This document shows, in pieces, positions 15,715-24,355 of a stretch of 64,000 bases of DNA. Every line of letters begins with the position of its first letter. The stretch's first letter is position 1. The notes below the pieces were generated by a model that was not told the origin of the DNA, searched no databases, and saw only the letters and a list, made by a program, of their open reading frames with translations. Origin of the DNA: Novilysobacter_A longmucuonensis (GTDB taxonomy: Bacteria > Pseudomonadota > Gammaproteobacteria > Xanthomonadales > Xanthomonadaceae); NCBI RefSeq assembly GCF_046600735.1, contig NZ_JBJMAW010000010.1:21092-85091 (forward strand). The letters are read 5' to 3'. The position numbers were made by a program, and so were the translations under genes.

Positions 15715-16677
15715 TCAAGGGTGCGAACGGACCAGGCCGCTTACGCCCAGCCGCGCCGCCAATTGCGCCTTCATCTGTTCGGCGTCACCGCGATCGGCGA
15801 CCGGTCCGGCGACCACGCGGGTCAGGGTGCCCTGCTCGGTCCGCACCGTCTGCAGGAACGTGGTGAAGCCGGCGGCGCGCGCGCGATCGCGCAGCTTGCC
15901 GGCCTCGGCCGTGTTGCTGAATGCGCCCAACTGCACCGCGAAGCCGACGTCCGCGGCGGCTGCCGGCGTGGCTGATGGCTGTGCTGGTAGTGACTGGGCG
16001 ACACGCTCGGCGGAGTCGTCGGCCTCAGGCAGTGCCTTTGCCACCGAATCCGGCGCCGCACCCTCGTCTGCGCCCGTGGCGTCGGCAACGCCCTCGGAGG
16101 GGTCCACCGTGTCGCTGGCGGCATCGAGCGTGACCACCCGCGCGCCGACATCGTCGCGCACGTGCGCCGCGCGCAGGCGCGCCGCTTCGGCCTCGGCCCG
16201 CGAGCCATAAGGGCCGATGCGCACGCGATGGAGCGTGCGATCGCCGCTGCCGACGGTGGTTTCCTGATAGCCCGGCAACTGCGAGGCGCGCAGCGCATCC
16301 ACCACGCGCTCGGCATCCGAAGCACTGGCGTAGCTGCCGAAGCTCACCGCGTGATCGCCGCCCGCGGTTGGCGGCGGCATCATGCCGCCGGTGGCGCCGG
16401 CCTGGTCGGCGGTGGTGTCTATGGTCGGCAGTACACCTCCGCTGGCCGGCTGACCGGAGCGCAAGCCGGTCACGCCGTCGGCGCCGGCGGCGCCCGGGGT
16501 CACCAGCGGCAGCTCACGGGTCTCGTATGCGCCCTGCGGCGGATCGGGCAACTGCATCGGGACGTCGGACACGCCGCTTTCCGGGGCCGGATCCTTGATC
16601 AGCATCGGCAGGAAAATCACCGCCAGCGCGACCAGCACCGAGGCACCGATCAATCGCTGTTTCAGGGCAGGTTCCAT
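15715..16677 (-). CDS. dedD: DedD-like SPOR-domain protein with two SPOR repeats
   Basis: A 320-residue bitopic inner-membrane protein: a short cytoplasmic N terminus, one transmembrane helix (LIGASVLVALAVIFLPMLI, about residues 9-27), then a periplasmic linker rich in Pro, Ala and Asp. The C-terminal SPOR domain (VGFAVQLGAFSNTAEAGKLR to the end) binds denuded glycan at the division septum. An upstream segment at about 105-185 (VSFGSYASASDAERVVDALR ... RVRIGPYGSRAEAEAARLRA) also reads as a SPOR repeat, which E. coli DedD lacks. Role in cell division is inferred from the family. It lies in the conserved folC-dedD-cvpA-purF order. Confidence 0.88.
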   Translation of the reverse strand: MEPALKQRLIGASVLVALAVIFLPMLIKDPAPESGVSDVPMQLPDPPQGAYETRELPLVTPGAAGADGVTGLRSGQPASGGVLPTIDTTADQAGATGGMMPPPTAGGDHAVSFGSYASASDAERVVDALRASQLPGYQETTVGSGDRTLHRVRIGPYGSRAEAEAARLRAAHVRDDVGARVVTLDAASDTVDPSEGVADATGADEGAAPDSVAKALPEADDSAERVAQSLPAQPSATPAAAADVGFAVQLGAFSNTAEAGKLRDRARAAGFTTFLQTVRTEQGTLTRVVAGPVADRGDAEQMKAQLAARLGVSGLVRSHP

Positions 16678-16760
16678 CGGCTGCTACATACCTCGTGCGG
16701 ATGCCGCGTCGAATTATACCCGCCGGCGGGCGCGCGCCGGGCGCTGTACCGGCGGACTGT

Positions 16761-18026
16761 TCAGTGTCCGGCGAGTACCGCCAGCGCCCTGGCCGCGGTG
16801 CGGAACGAACCGAATACGAGGATGCGATCGCCAGGCGTGGCCGCCGCCCTGGCCGCCGCCAGCGCGTGCTCGACATTGGAATGCCGCCGCGCATCGGCCG
16901 CGGCCGTGCCGGCCAGCCGTTGCACCAGCGCATCGGCCGTGGTGCCGCGGGCGTCCGCGTCGGCCAGACCGGCGACGTGCCAGGCGTCGATGCGCCCCTG
17001 CAGCGCCGCCACCACGCCCGCCACGTCCTTGTCGCCGAGCGCGGCGAACACCGCCCGGGTGCGGCCGGCGACCGGCGTCGCGGCCAGCCACGCCGCCAGC
17101 TCGCGCGCGGCCTGCGGGTTGTGGCCGACATCGACCACCACCTCGACCCCGTCGCATTCGAAGCGCTGCAGGCGGCCGGGCACATGCGCATTCGCCACGC
17201 CCTGCCCGATCGCGCTGTCCGGCAGGTCCAGATCCAGCGCACGCAGCGCCGCGATCGCAGTGGCGGCGTTGCGCAACTGTGCGGGCGCGGCCAGTTGCGG
17301 CAGCGGCAACTCGATCTCATGGCCGATCTCGTGCCAGCGCCAGCCGCCGCGGTCGTGCCGCTCGAAGAAGAAATCGCAGCCGGCCCGGACCGCCGAGGCG
17401 CCGATCGCATAGGCATGGCGCAGCACGCTGGAAGGCGGGTCGTCGTCACCCAGCACCAGCGGTTTCCAGCGGCGCGCGATCCCGGCTTTCTCCAGGCCAA
17501 TCGCTTCGCGGTCCTGGCCGAGGTAGTCCTGGTGGTCGAGGTCGACGGTGGTGATCACCGCAACGTCGGGATCGACCAGGTTGGTCGCATCCAGCCGCCC
17601 GCCGAGACCGACTTCCAGCACCGCCAGGTCCAGCTGTGCCCGTTCGAACAGCCACAGCGCGGCCAGCGTGCCGTACTCGAAATAGGTCAGCGGCACCTCG
17701 CCGCGCGCAGCTTCGATCGCCTCGAACGCGGTCACCAGCTCGGCGTCGCCGACATCGACGCCATCGATCCGCACGCGCTCGTTGTAGGCCAGCAGGTGCG
17801 GCGAGGTATACGTGGCGACTTTGTATCCCGCCGCGCGCGTGATCGCTTCGATGAATGCGACGGTCGAGCCCTTGCCGTTGGTGCCGCCGACGGTGACCAC
17901 GCGCCGCGCCGGACGGCCCAGGTGCAGGCGATCGGCGACCTCGCGGATCCGCTCCAGGCCCATGTCGATCGATCTGGGGTGGATCCGCTCGATGTAGGCG
18001 AGCCAATCGGGAAGCGAACGGGTCAT
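16761..18026 (-). CDS. folC: bifunctional folylpolyglutamate/dihydrofolate synthase
   Basis: A 421-residue Mur-ligase-family enzyme that adds glutamate to dihydropteroate and to folates. The ATP-binding P-loop is VTVGGTNGKGSTVAF near residue 45. The central domain shows ITTVDLDHQDYLGQDREAIG, the conserved His/Asp metal and substrate loop, and the C-terminal domain has VVVDVGHNPQAARELA. It is the first gene of the folC-dedD-cvpA-purF run; accD, which precedes it in E. coli, is absent here, replaced by a repeat pair and the divergent-looking metabolic block to the right. Confidence 0.94.
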   Translation of the reverse strand: MTRSLPDWLAYIERIHPRSIDMGLERIREVADRLHLGRPARRVVTVGGTNGKGSTVAFIEAITRAAGYKVATYTSPHLLAYNERVRIDGVDVGDAELVTAFEAIEAARGEVPLTYFEYGTLAALWLFERAQLDLAVLEVGLGGRLDATNLVDPDVAVITTVDLDHQDYLGQDREAIGLEKAGIARRWKPLVLGDDDPPSSVLRHAYAIGASAVRAGCDFFFERHDRGGWRWHEIGHEIELPLPQLAAPAQLRNAATAIAALRALDLDLPDSAIGQGVANAHVPGRLQRFECDGVEVVVDVGHNPQAARELAAWLAATPVAGRTRAVFAALGDKDVAGVVAALQGRIDAWHVAGLADADARGTTADALVQRLAGTAAADARRHSNVEHALAAARAAATPGDRILVFGSFRTAARALAVLAGH

Positions 18027-18081
18027 GGGCAGCGGGCGATGCGGGGCCGGACATTATCGCCGCTCCGTCGCAGCGCGTTTT

Positions 18082-18210
18082 GTAGGAGCGGCTTCAGCCG
18101 CGAGCTTTTTGTGGCCCGCCGCGTCGATGCATTCCACGTTGCAGGATCGAGGCCTGGTCGTGCGGCAACAGGGGCAGACGATTCTGGTTCGCGGCTGAAG
18201 CCGCTCCTAC
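18082..18210. repeat. face-to-face GTAG repeat pair, arms GGCTTCAGCC
   Basis: Elements at 18082-18103 and, reversed, 18189-18210 bracket an 85-base spacer between the downstream phosphatase gene end and folC. The right element's CTAC (18207-18210) supplies the phosphatase stop codon. Confidence 0.9.
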
Positions 18211-18848
18211 AGGGCGCGGTGCACCGCTTCGCCGAACAGGGCGGTGTGGTGGCTGCAGTCGTTGAGGCGGACCACCTCGAGGTGGTCGATATCCGCGCCC
18301 TCGAGCAGGTTCAGCGTGGTCGGCGCCTGGCGGAAGCTCCACAGGCGCGACAGAGGAATGCCGAGCACGCGGCACAGCAGGACCCGGTTGACCGCGTCGT
18401 GGGCGACCAGCAGCAGTGTGTCGTCGCTGCCCAGACCCTCGCAGGCGCGCGCCAGTGCGGGCCAGGCGCGATCGATCACCTGTTGCAGCGATTCGCCGTC
18501 TGGCATCCGCACGGTGTCGGGGGTGTCGCGCCAGGCGAGCAGGCGGTCGGGGTCACGTGCGTGGATATCGCTGGCGAGCAGGCCCTCCCAGGTGCCGTGG
18601 GCGATTTCCATCAAGCCGGCATCGGTGGTCAGGATCGCCGCCCGGTCGCCCAGGGCGAGCTCGGCGGTACGCCGCGCGCGCGAAAGCGGCGAGGCCACCG
18701 CATGGCTGATCGCGACCTCGCGCAGGCGTTCACCCAACGCGCGGGCCTGCGCCTCGCCGACCGGTGACAGCGCGATGTCCTCCTGGCCCTGGTAGCGGCC
18801 TTCGGCGTTCCACGGGGTTTCGCCGTGGCGGGCGAGCATGATCTTCAT
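18207..18848 (-). CDS. histidine phosphatase family protein (phosphoglycerate mutase-like)
   Basis: A 213-residue protein with the catalytic RHG motif at the N terminus (MLARHGETPWNAEGRYQGQ), the second Arg in SPLSRARRTAELAL, an acidic Glu in EIAHGTWEGL and the second catalytic His in LLVAHDAVNR. It groups with GpmB/CobC-like phosphatases that act on small phosphate esters; true phosphoglycerate mutase activity is not assured. Its TAG stop lies inside a repeat element, so the last residues (AVHRAL) may derive from junction sequence. It is 81 bases downstream of serA, so serine synthesis (a SerB-like or alternative phosphoserine phosphatase) is possible but unproven. Confidence 0.85.
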   Translation of the reverse strand: MKIMLARHGETPWNAEGRYQGQEDIALSPVGEAQARALGERLREVAISHAVASPLSRARRTAELALGDRAAILTTDAGLMEIAHGTWEGLLASDIHARDPDRLLAWRDTPDTVRMPDGESLQQVIDRAWPALARACEGLGSDDTLLLVAHDAVNRVLLCRVLGIPLSRLWSFRQAPTTLNLLEGADIDHLEVVRLNDCSHHTALFGEAVHRAL

Positions 18849-18929
18849 CGGCTACGAATCCTCGATTTCATCATCCGGCCTGCGCAGGAAAGACCTGGCT
18901 TCACCTGCGGCAATGCGGCGTAAAACGAC

Positions 18930-20492
18930 TCAGACCTGCTGCAGCGAGAGGATGCCGGGCGTCGCCCGCAACGCGACCAGTTGCTCGTCCTCGACCGGTC
19001 GGTCGACCGTGATCGCCGCCCTCGCCTCGCCGTGGCCGGCCGCGCCGAGTGCGAAATTGACGATGTTGACCCCCGCCGTGCCGAGTTGCGAGCCGACCAG
19101 GCCGATCATGCCGGGGCGGTCCTCGTTGCGCATCAGCAGCACGTGCGCCTGCGGGTCGAACTCGATCTCGACCCCGTCCAGCCGCACCACGCGCGGGCCG
19201 CGGTGCAGGGTCGCCTCGATTTCGCGGGTGCGCGTCTCGCCCTCGACCTTCAGCCGCAGCAGGCGGTCGAAGCCGTCACCGTCGCCGCCCAGCGTTTCGG
19301 CCACGGTGAGGCCACGCGCGGCGGCTTCCTGCAGCGCGTTGACCGGAGTGACCCGGCCCGACGCGGTGCCGAGCAGGGCCGCGACCAGCAGGCGGGTCAG
19401 CGGCCGCGTGTCGAGCGCGTCAGTGCGGCCGGCGTAGGTGATGTGCAGCCGCGTAGGCGCCGGCACCAGGCGCGCGGCCAATCGGCCCAGCGACGACATC
19501 AACGGAATCCACGGACCGACCTCGCGCGCGGCCTGTGCCGTCAGCGGCGGCAGGTTGACGCAGCCGGCAACCGCGCCGGTCCCGACGAAGTCCAGGATCT
19601 GCCGCGCCAGGATCGTGCTGACCGCCTGTTGCGCCTCGCTGGTGGATGCGCCCAGGTGCGGGGTCAGGATCAGCTTGGGGTTGCTCCGCAGCGGCGAGTC
19701 TGGCTGCAGCGGCTCGGTGGCGAAGGTGTCCAGCGCAGCCCCGGCGAGATGGCCTTCCTCGAGCAGCCGCAGCAATGCGGCCTCGTCGAGCAGGCCGCCG
19801 CGCGCGGCGTTGATGATGTAGCCGCCGGGCTTCATCGCGCGCATGCGTGCCTCCGACAGCAGGTTGGTGGTCTCCCGGGTGCGCGGGATATGCAGGGTGA
19901 GGATGTCGGCCCAGGCCAGCAGCTCGTCGAGGGTCTTCAGCGCCACGCTGCCGTTGCCCGCGGCCGATGCCGGCAGGAACGGATCGTGCGCGGCGACCTC
20001 CATGCCGATGCCCTGGGCCTTGCGCGCGACCGTGCCGCCGATACGGCCCAGGCCGATCACGCCGAGCTTCTTGCCCTCCAGCTCGAAGCCGGTCAGGCCG
20101 GCCTTGGGCCATTGCCCCGCCTTCATGCCGGCGTCGGCGCGCGGGATGTGGCGGGCCAGCGCGAACAGCAGCGAGATGGCGTGTTCGGCCGCGGCCAGGG
20201 TGTTGCCGTCGGGCGCGTTCATCACCGCGATGCCGCGGGTGGTCGCGGCCTCGACATCGATGGTGTCGACCCCGGCGCCGGCGCGGCCGATCACGCGCAG
20301 ATGTGGGGCGGCGGCGATCGCCTCGGCAGTGACCGGCGTGGCCGAGCGCACCAGCAGCACGTCGACCCCGTCGAGCGCCCGGGCCAGCGCAGCCGGATCC
20401 TTGATCGGATCGGAAACCGCGACCTCCCAGTCCGCTTGGCGGAACAGGGCCAGGCCGTCGTCATGGATGCCATCGCAAGCCAGTACTTTCAT
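18930..20492 (-). CDS. serA: D-3-phosphoglycerate dehydrogenase, long form
   Basis: A 520-residue enzyme oxidising 3-phosphoglycerate to 3-phosphohydroxypyruvate, the first step of serine synthesis. The NAD-binding loop is KLGVIGLGRIGGTVARKA; the catalytic residues sit in NAARGGLLDE (Arg), the acidic ATEPL region and TPHLGAST (His). After the catalytic domains come an allosteric-substrate-binding (ASB) domain (about 320-440) and a C-terminal ACT domain (VLLMRNEDRPGMIGLVGSQL), as in actinobacterial and plastid type I SerA rather than the short E. coli form. Serine feedback through the ACT domain is likely. The ATG at 20492 begins MKVLACDGI, typical for the family. Confidence 0.94.
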   Translation of the reverse strand: MKVLACDGIHDDGLALFRQADWEVAVSDPIKDPAALARALDGVDVLLVRSATPVTAEAIAAAPHLRVIGRAGAGVDTIDVEAATTRGIAVMNAPDGNTLAAAEHAISLLFALARHIPRADAGMKAGQWPKAGLTGFELEGKKLGVIGLGRIGGTVARKAQGIGMEVAAHDPFLPASAAGNGSVALKTLDELLAWADILTLHIPRTRETTNLLSEARMRAMKPGGYIINAARGGLLDEAALLRLLEEGHLAGAALDTFATEPLQPDSPLRSNPKLILTPHLGASTSEAQQAVSTILARQILDFVGTGAVAGCVNLPPLTAQAAREVGPWIPLMSSLGRLAARLVPAPTRLHITYAGRTDALDTRPLTRLLVAALLGTASGRVTPVNALQEAAARGLTVAETLGGDGDGFDRLLRLKVEGETRTREIEATLHRGPRVVRLDGVEIEFDPQAHVLLMRNEDRPGMIGLVGSQLGTAGVNIVNFALGAAGHGEARAAITVDRPVEDEQLVALRATPGILSLQQV

Positions 20493-20659
20493 CGCAAAGC
20501 TCCTGCCGTGGGGAAACGGGTGCGGAGCTTGCCAGCCGGCAATGCGGAATCATCAGAAGATCAGCGCCGCACGAGGCGGCGGTGGCACAGGGTCGGGAGA
20601 CGGGGCCGGCTGGCATGGGAATCCGCGAACGCCTGCAGACTAGCAGAGCTGCGCCTTGG

Positions 20660-20789
20660 GTTGGAGCGGCTTCAGCCGCGAAAAGCCCGATGGCGGCGTG
20701 ATCGTTCATGCGGCTGTTGCGGCGGTATCGCTGCGACTTGTGGGCGACGAGGGGGACCGGTTCTGGTTCGCGGCTGAAGCCGCTCCTAC
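20660..20789. repeat. face-to-face GTAG repeat pair, left copy with degraded head
   Basis: The left copy at 20660-20681 reads GTTGGAGCGGCTTCAGCCGC, with TT in place of TA in the head. The intact reversed copy is at 20768-20789. They lie in the gap between the S46 peptidase stop and the serA start. Confidence 0.8.
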
Positions 20790-20790
20790 A

Positions 20791-20823
20791 AAAAAACGCC
20801 GGCCGTTGCCGGGCCGGCGTTTC
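20791..20823 (-). terminator. rho-independent terminator for the S46 peptidase gene
   Basis: Hairpin ACGCCGGCC/GGCCGGCGT with a short loop and A/T-runs on its flanks, 26 bases past the peptidase stop codon on the minus strand. It directly abuts the reversed repeat element at 20768-20789. Confidence 0.75.
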
Positions 20824-20848
20824 GGGGGTTCAGCTCGCGGCGTGTGCT

Positions 20849-23008
20849 TTATTGCTGCGCGGCGTCCAGCTCCTGCAGCAGGACCGGTGCCGGGAACACC
20901 TCCTGCATGATCCAGCGCATGTAGCGCGCATCGACCGCGATCATGCGGGTCATGATCGGATCGAACACCCAGTTGGAGCTGACCGACTCCCAGTTGCCGT
21001 CGAAAGCCAGCCCGACCAGCTTGCCCTGCGCATCGAGCACCGGCGAGCCGGAGTTGCCGCCGGTGATGTCCAGGTTCGACAGGAAGTTCACCGGCACCGT
21101 GCCGAGCTCCGGGTCGGCGAGGCCACCGTAGTTCTTGGCGGCGATCGCATCGAGCTGTGCCTGCGGCGCATTGAACGGCTCCTCGCCGGTGGCCTTGGCC
21201 GCGACTTCCTCCAGCCGCGTGAACGGCGCCTGCTCGCTGCCGTCGGTCTTGGTGTAACCGGTGACGTTGCCGAAGGTGATGCGCAGCGAGGAGTTGGCGT
21301 CGGGATAGACGAACCCGCCCTGGCTCTGCTTGTGGTCGGCTACCGCCTGCAGATAGACCGGCTGCGCGAGCAGCGCCTCGCCGGCGCGCACCTTGCTCGC
21401 CTCCTCCAGCTGCAGCACGGTCGGCATCACCGCGACCGCGAACTGCAGCGCGGGATCGTCGCTGGCCTCGAACTCGGCGCGATCGGCCTCGAGCAACGCC
21501 AGGCGCCGCTCGGTGTCGCCCAGTTCGGTCCCGGCCAGTCGGTCGAGCGCGGCCTGGATGGCCGCCTCGTCATCGCCGCCAAGCCATGCATCGACCGCAG
21601 CCACCCGCTGCGCCTCGGGCAGCTTGATGTACTCGCGCAGCCAGTACGCCTGCAACTGCCGGTCCATGCCCGGCTCGTAGCGGCGCTCCATCTGCTTCAG
21701 ACCGCCCTCGAAGGCGGGCATGTCGCGCTGCTGGTAGCCCTGTTCGCGCTCGGCATCGGGCTTTTCGCGTTCGATCGACAGGCGGTAGAGCCGGCCGGCG
21801 GCACCGAGCACGCTGGTGTTGCGCAGCTGACCGAACACCAGGTCACGATCGCGATGGGCGCGGGCCAGTTCGCCCAGTGCGACCAGCTGCGCATGCGCGG
21901 CCAGTGCGGCCTGGCCGTCTTCGCCCTGCTCGCGCAGCCACGCCAGCACCGCGGCCTCGTCGGCCTGCTTGGTTTCGCTGGCGCCGATGCGCTCGAAGCC
22001 CTCGAGCTGACCGGCGTAATTCTTCATCGCGTTGTGCCAGCCGCGCACGGTGCTGGCGTACTTCACCTCGACGTCGGGATTCTTTGCGCCTTCGGCCTCG
22101 ACCAGCGCGACCAGGTTCTGGAAATGCGCACCGACCACCGGGTAGGCCCAGTTCGCGGTGTGGTCGAAGTCCGACGCCAGCGCATAGCGGCTGGTGCGGC
22201 CGGGATAACCCGCGACCATCACGAAGTCGCCCTCGCCCAGCGGCTCGTCGGCGATCTTCAGCCAGTGCTGCGGCTGGTACGGCACGTTGTCCGCGGAATA
22301 CGCGGCCGGCTTGCCGTCCGGGCCGACATAGGCGCGGTAGAACGCGAAGTCGCCGGTGTGGCGCGGCCACATCCAATTGTCGATGTCGCCGCCGTAGCTG
22401 CCGATGCTGTTGGGCGGCGCATACACCAGCCGCACGTCCTTGATCTCCAGGTTGCGGAACAGCCGGTAGGTGTTGCCACCGGCGAAACTGTAGAGCCGGC
22501 AGCGGTAACCGGCTTCGGCCTCGCAATCGGCAATGAGCTGCTTCTCGATGGTCTCCAGCGCCTGGGTGCGCGCGAGCGCATCGGGCGCGGCGGCCACGAC
22601 GGCGTTGACCTGCTCAGTCACGTCCTGGATCGAGTCCAGCGCGTAGACGCGCGCGTTGGGGCCGGCCGAGAGCTCCTGCTCGAGACTCACGGCATTGAAG
22701 CCGGTGTCGATCAGGTTGTTCTCCGGGGTGGAGTTGAGCTGGATCGCGCCGTAGGCGCAATGGTGGTTGGTCACCACCAGTCCCTGCGGCGAGACGAAGC
22801 TGGCGGTGCAGCCGCCCAGCGAAACCACCGCGCCCATCGGGTCACCGGTGAGGTCGGCCAGCTGGCGCGGATCGAGTTCCAGCCCGGCCTGCTTCAGCGG
22901 CCCGGCGATCTCCGGCAATTGTTGCGGCACCCACATGCCCTCGGCGCCGATCGCGGCGCCGCTGAGCCCCATTGCCGCAATCGCGGCGGCTACTACTGTC
23001 TGACGCAT
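20849..23008 (-). CDS. S46-family dipeptidyl-peptidase
   Basis: A 719-residue exported serine peptidase. The signal peptide is MRQTVVAAAIAAMGLSGAAIGA. The chymotrypsin-like catalytic residues are split around a large helical domain: H83 in VVTNHHCAYGA, Asp in GGDIDNWMWPRHTGDF near residue 215, and Ser in DITGGNSGSPVLDAQG near 640. S46 enzymes (DPP7, DPP11 and the Pseudoxanthomonas enzyme DAP BII) remove N-terminal dipeptides in the periplasm. The residue after GLAFD is Gly, as in DPP7-type enzymes that accept hydrophobic P1 residues, rather than the Arg of DPP11. It supports peptide-based nutrition, a trait of this family of bacteria. Confidence 0.92.
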   Translation of the reverse strand: MRQTVVAAAIAAMGLSGAAIGAEGMWVPQQLPEIAGPLKQAGLELDPRQLADLTGDPMGAVVSLGGCTASFVSPQGLVVTNHHCAYGAIQLNSTPENNLIDTGFNAVSLEQELSAGPNARVYALDSIQDVTEQVNAVVAAAPDALARTQALETIEKQLIADCEAEAGYRCRLYSFAGGNTYRLFRNLEIKDVRLVYAPPNSIGSYGGDIDNWMWPRHTGDFAFYRAYVGPDGKPAAYSADNVPYQPQHWLKIADEPLGEGDFVMVAGYPGRTSRYALASDFDHTANWAYPVVGAHFQNLVALVEAEGAKNPDVEVKYASTVRGWHNAMKNYAGQLEGFERIGASETKQADEAAVLAWLREQGEDGQAALAAHAQLVALGELARAHRDRDLVFGQLRNTSVLGAAGRLYRLSIEREKPDAEREQGYQQRDMPAFEGGLKQMERRYEPGMDRQLQAYWLREYIKLPEAQRVAAVDAWLGGDDEAAIQAALDRLAGTELGDTERRLALLEADRAEFEASDDPALQFAVAVMPTVLQLEEASKVRAGEALLAQPVYLQAVADHKQSQGGFVYPDANSSLRITFGNVTGYTKTDGSEQAPFTRLEEVAAKATGEEPFNAPQAQLDAIAAKNYGGLADPELGTVPVNFLSNLDITGGNSGSPVLDAQGKLVGLAFDGNWESVSSNWVFDPIMTRMIAVDARYMRWIMQEVFPAPVLLQELDAAQQ

Positions 23009-23161
23009 GCACTACTCCTGGCGGCGGTTTCAACCGGGCGAGTCTAGCCGGTGGGCGGGGCTGCGGCCATGGCGGTGTTGGGCGCCGGTGTCCGGGAAAG
23101 GCCGGTGTCTGCCAGTCGCGATGCTTACCCGCGCCGTCCCGGCCCGCTCACGGTCGCCGCG

Positions 23162-23167
23162 TATAAT
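23162..23167 (+). promoter_or_regulatory. candidate -10 box for tdh
   Basis: A perfect TATAAT, 48 bases before the tdh start, in GC-rich DNA. No convincing -35 hexamer lies 16-18 bases upstream, so activator dependence is possible. Confidence 0.45.
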
Positions 23168-23215
23168 CGACGCTTCTTTCCGCGCGACCGCGCGGCAGCC
23201 AGGGGCACAGGTTCC

Positions 23216-24250
23216 ATGACGCAGACAATGAAGGCGCTGGTCAAGCGCGAAGCCGGCAAGGGCATCTGGATGGAGCAGGTGCCGGTGCCGACGCCGGGCC
23301 CCAACGAGGTGCTGATCAAGCTGGAAAAGACCGCCATCTGCGGCACCGACCTGCACATCTACCTGTGGGACGAGTGGAGCCAGCGCACCATCCAGCCGGG
23401 GCTGGTGATCGGCCATGAGTTCGTCGGCCGCGTCGCCGAACTCGGCTCCGGTGTCACCGGCTACAAGCTCGGCCAGCGCGTTTCCGCCGAGGGTCACATC
23501 GTCTGCGGCCACTGCCGCAACTGCCGCGCCGGGCGCCAGCACCTGTGCCCCTACACGGTCGGCATCGGAGTGAACCGCAACGGCGCGTTCGCCGAGTACA
23601 TGGTGATGCCGGCGACCAACCTGTGGCCGATCCCGGACCAGATCCCCAGCGAGCTGGCCGCGTTCTTCGATCCCTACGGCAATGCCGCGCATTGCGCGCT
23701 GGAGTTCGACGTGGTCGGCGAGGACGTGCTGATCACCGGCGCCGGGCCGATCGGGATCATCGCCGCCGGCATCTGCAAGCACATCGGCGCGCGCAACGTG
23801 GTGGTCACCGACGTCAACGACTACCGGCTCAAGCTCGCCGCCGACATGGGCGCGACCCGTGTGGTCAACGTCGCCAACACCTCGATCAAGGAGGTGATGA
23901 ACGACCTGCACATGGAAGGCTTCGACGTCGGCCTGGAGATGAGCGGCAACCCACGCGCGTTCAACGACATGCTCGACTGCATGTACCACGGCGGCAAGGT
24001 CGCGCTGCTCGGGCTGCTGCCCAAGGGCGCCGGCATCGACTGGGACCGCATCATCTTCAAGGGGCTGACCGTGCAGGGCATCTACGGCCGGCGCATGTAC
24101 GAGACCTGGTACAAGATGACCCAGCTGGTGCTGGGCGGTTTCCCGCTCGGCAAGGTGCTGACCCACCAGTTGCCGGTCGACGAATTCCAGCAGGGCTTCG
24201 ACCTGATGGAGGCGGGCAAGGCCGGCAAGATCGTGCTGAGCTGGAACTGA
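23216..24250 (+). CDS. tdh: L-threonine 3-dehydrogenase
   Basis: A 344-residue zinc-dependent medium-chain dehydrogenase that oxidises L-threonine to 2-amino-3-ketobutyrate with NAD+. The catalytic zinc site is CGTDLHIY plus GHEFVG, the structural zinc site is CGHCRNCRAGRQHLC, and the NAD-binding Rossmann turn is VLITGAGPIGIIAAG. The GDVG..EMSGNP region and IYGRRMYETWYKM are Tdh-typical. It forms an operon with kbl immediately downstream. The start at 23216 has AGGGG nearby; an alternative ATG four codons later is possible. Confidence 0.95.
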   Translation: MTQTMKALVKREAGKGIWMEQVPVPTPGPNEVLIKLEKTAICGTDLHIYLWDEWSQRTIQPGLVIGHEFVGRVAELGSGVTGYKLGQRVSAEGHIVCGHCRNCRAGRQHLCPYTVGIGVNRNGAFAEYMVMPATNLWPIPDQIPSELAAFFDPYGNAAHCALEFDVVGEDVLITGAGPIGIIAAGICKHIGARNVVVTDVNDYRLKLAADMGATRVVNVANTSIKEVMNDLHMEGFDVGLEMSGNPRAFNDMLDCMYHGGKVALLGLLPKGAGIDWDRIIFKGLTVQGIYGRRMYETWYKMTQLVLGGFPLGKVLTHQLPVDEFQQGFDLMEAGKAGKIVLSWN

Positions 24251-24276
24251 CCGAAGCGCATAGTCCTCGGGCTTTT

Positions 24277-24339
24277 GTAGGAGCGGCTTCAGCCGCGATA
24301 CGAGAACCGGGATCCCTTCGCGGCTGAAGCCGCTCCTAC
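24277..24339. repeat. face-to-face GTAG repeat pair inside the tdh-kbl operon
   Basis: Elements with GGCTTCAGCC arms at 24277-24298 and, reversed, 24318-24339, separated by 19 bases. They lie between two co-directional genes of one pathway, so the resulting hairpin may stabilise or attenuate the transcript rather than end it. The second copy ends 17 bases before the kbl ATG. Confidence 0.9.
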
Positions 24340-24355
24340 AAAAAGCGGGGCACCC

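Noticed and set aside
20708..23047. A very long open frame on the strand opposite the S46 peptidase
   Set aside because: High-GC codon bias keeps the antisense frame open; its product is Arg/Val/Gly-rich without motifs, whereas the minus strand encodes a complete S46 enzyme.
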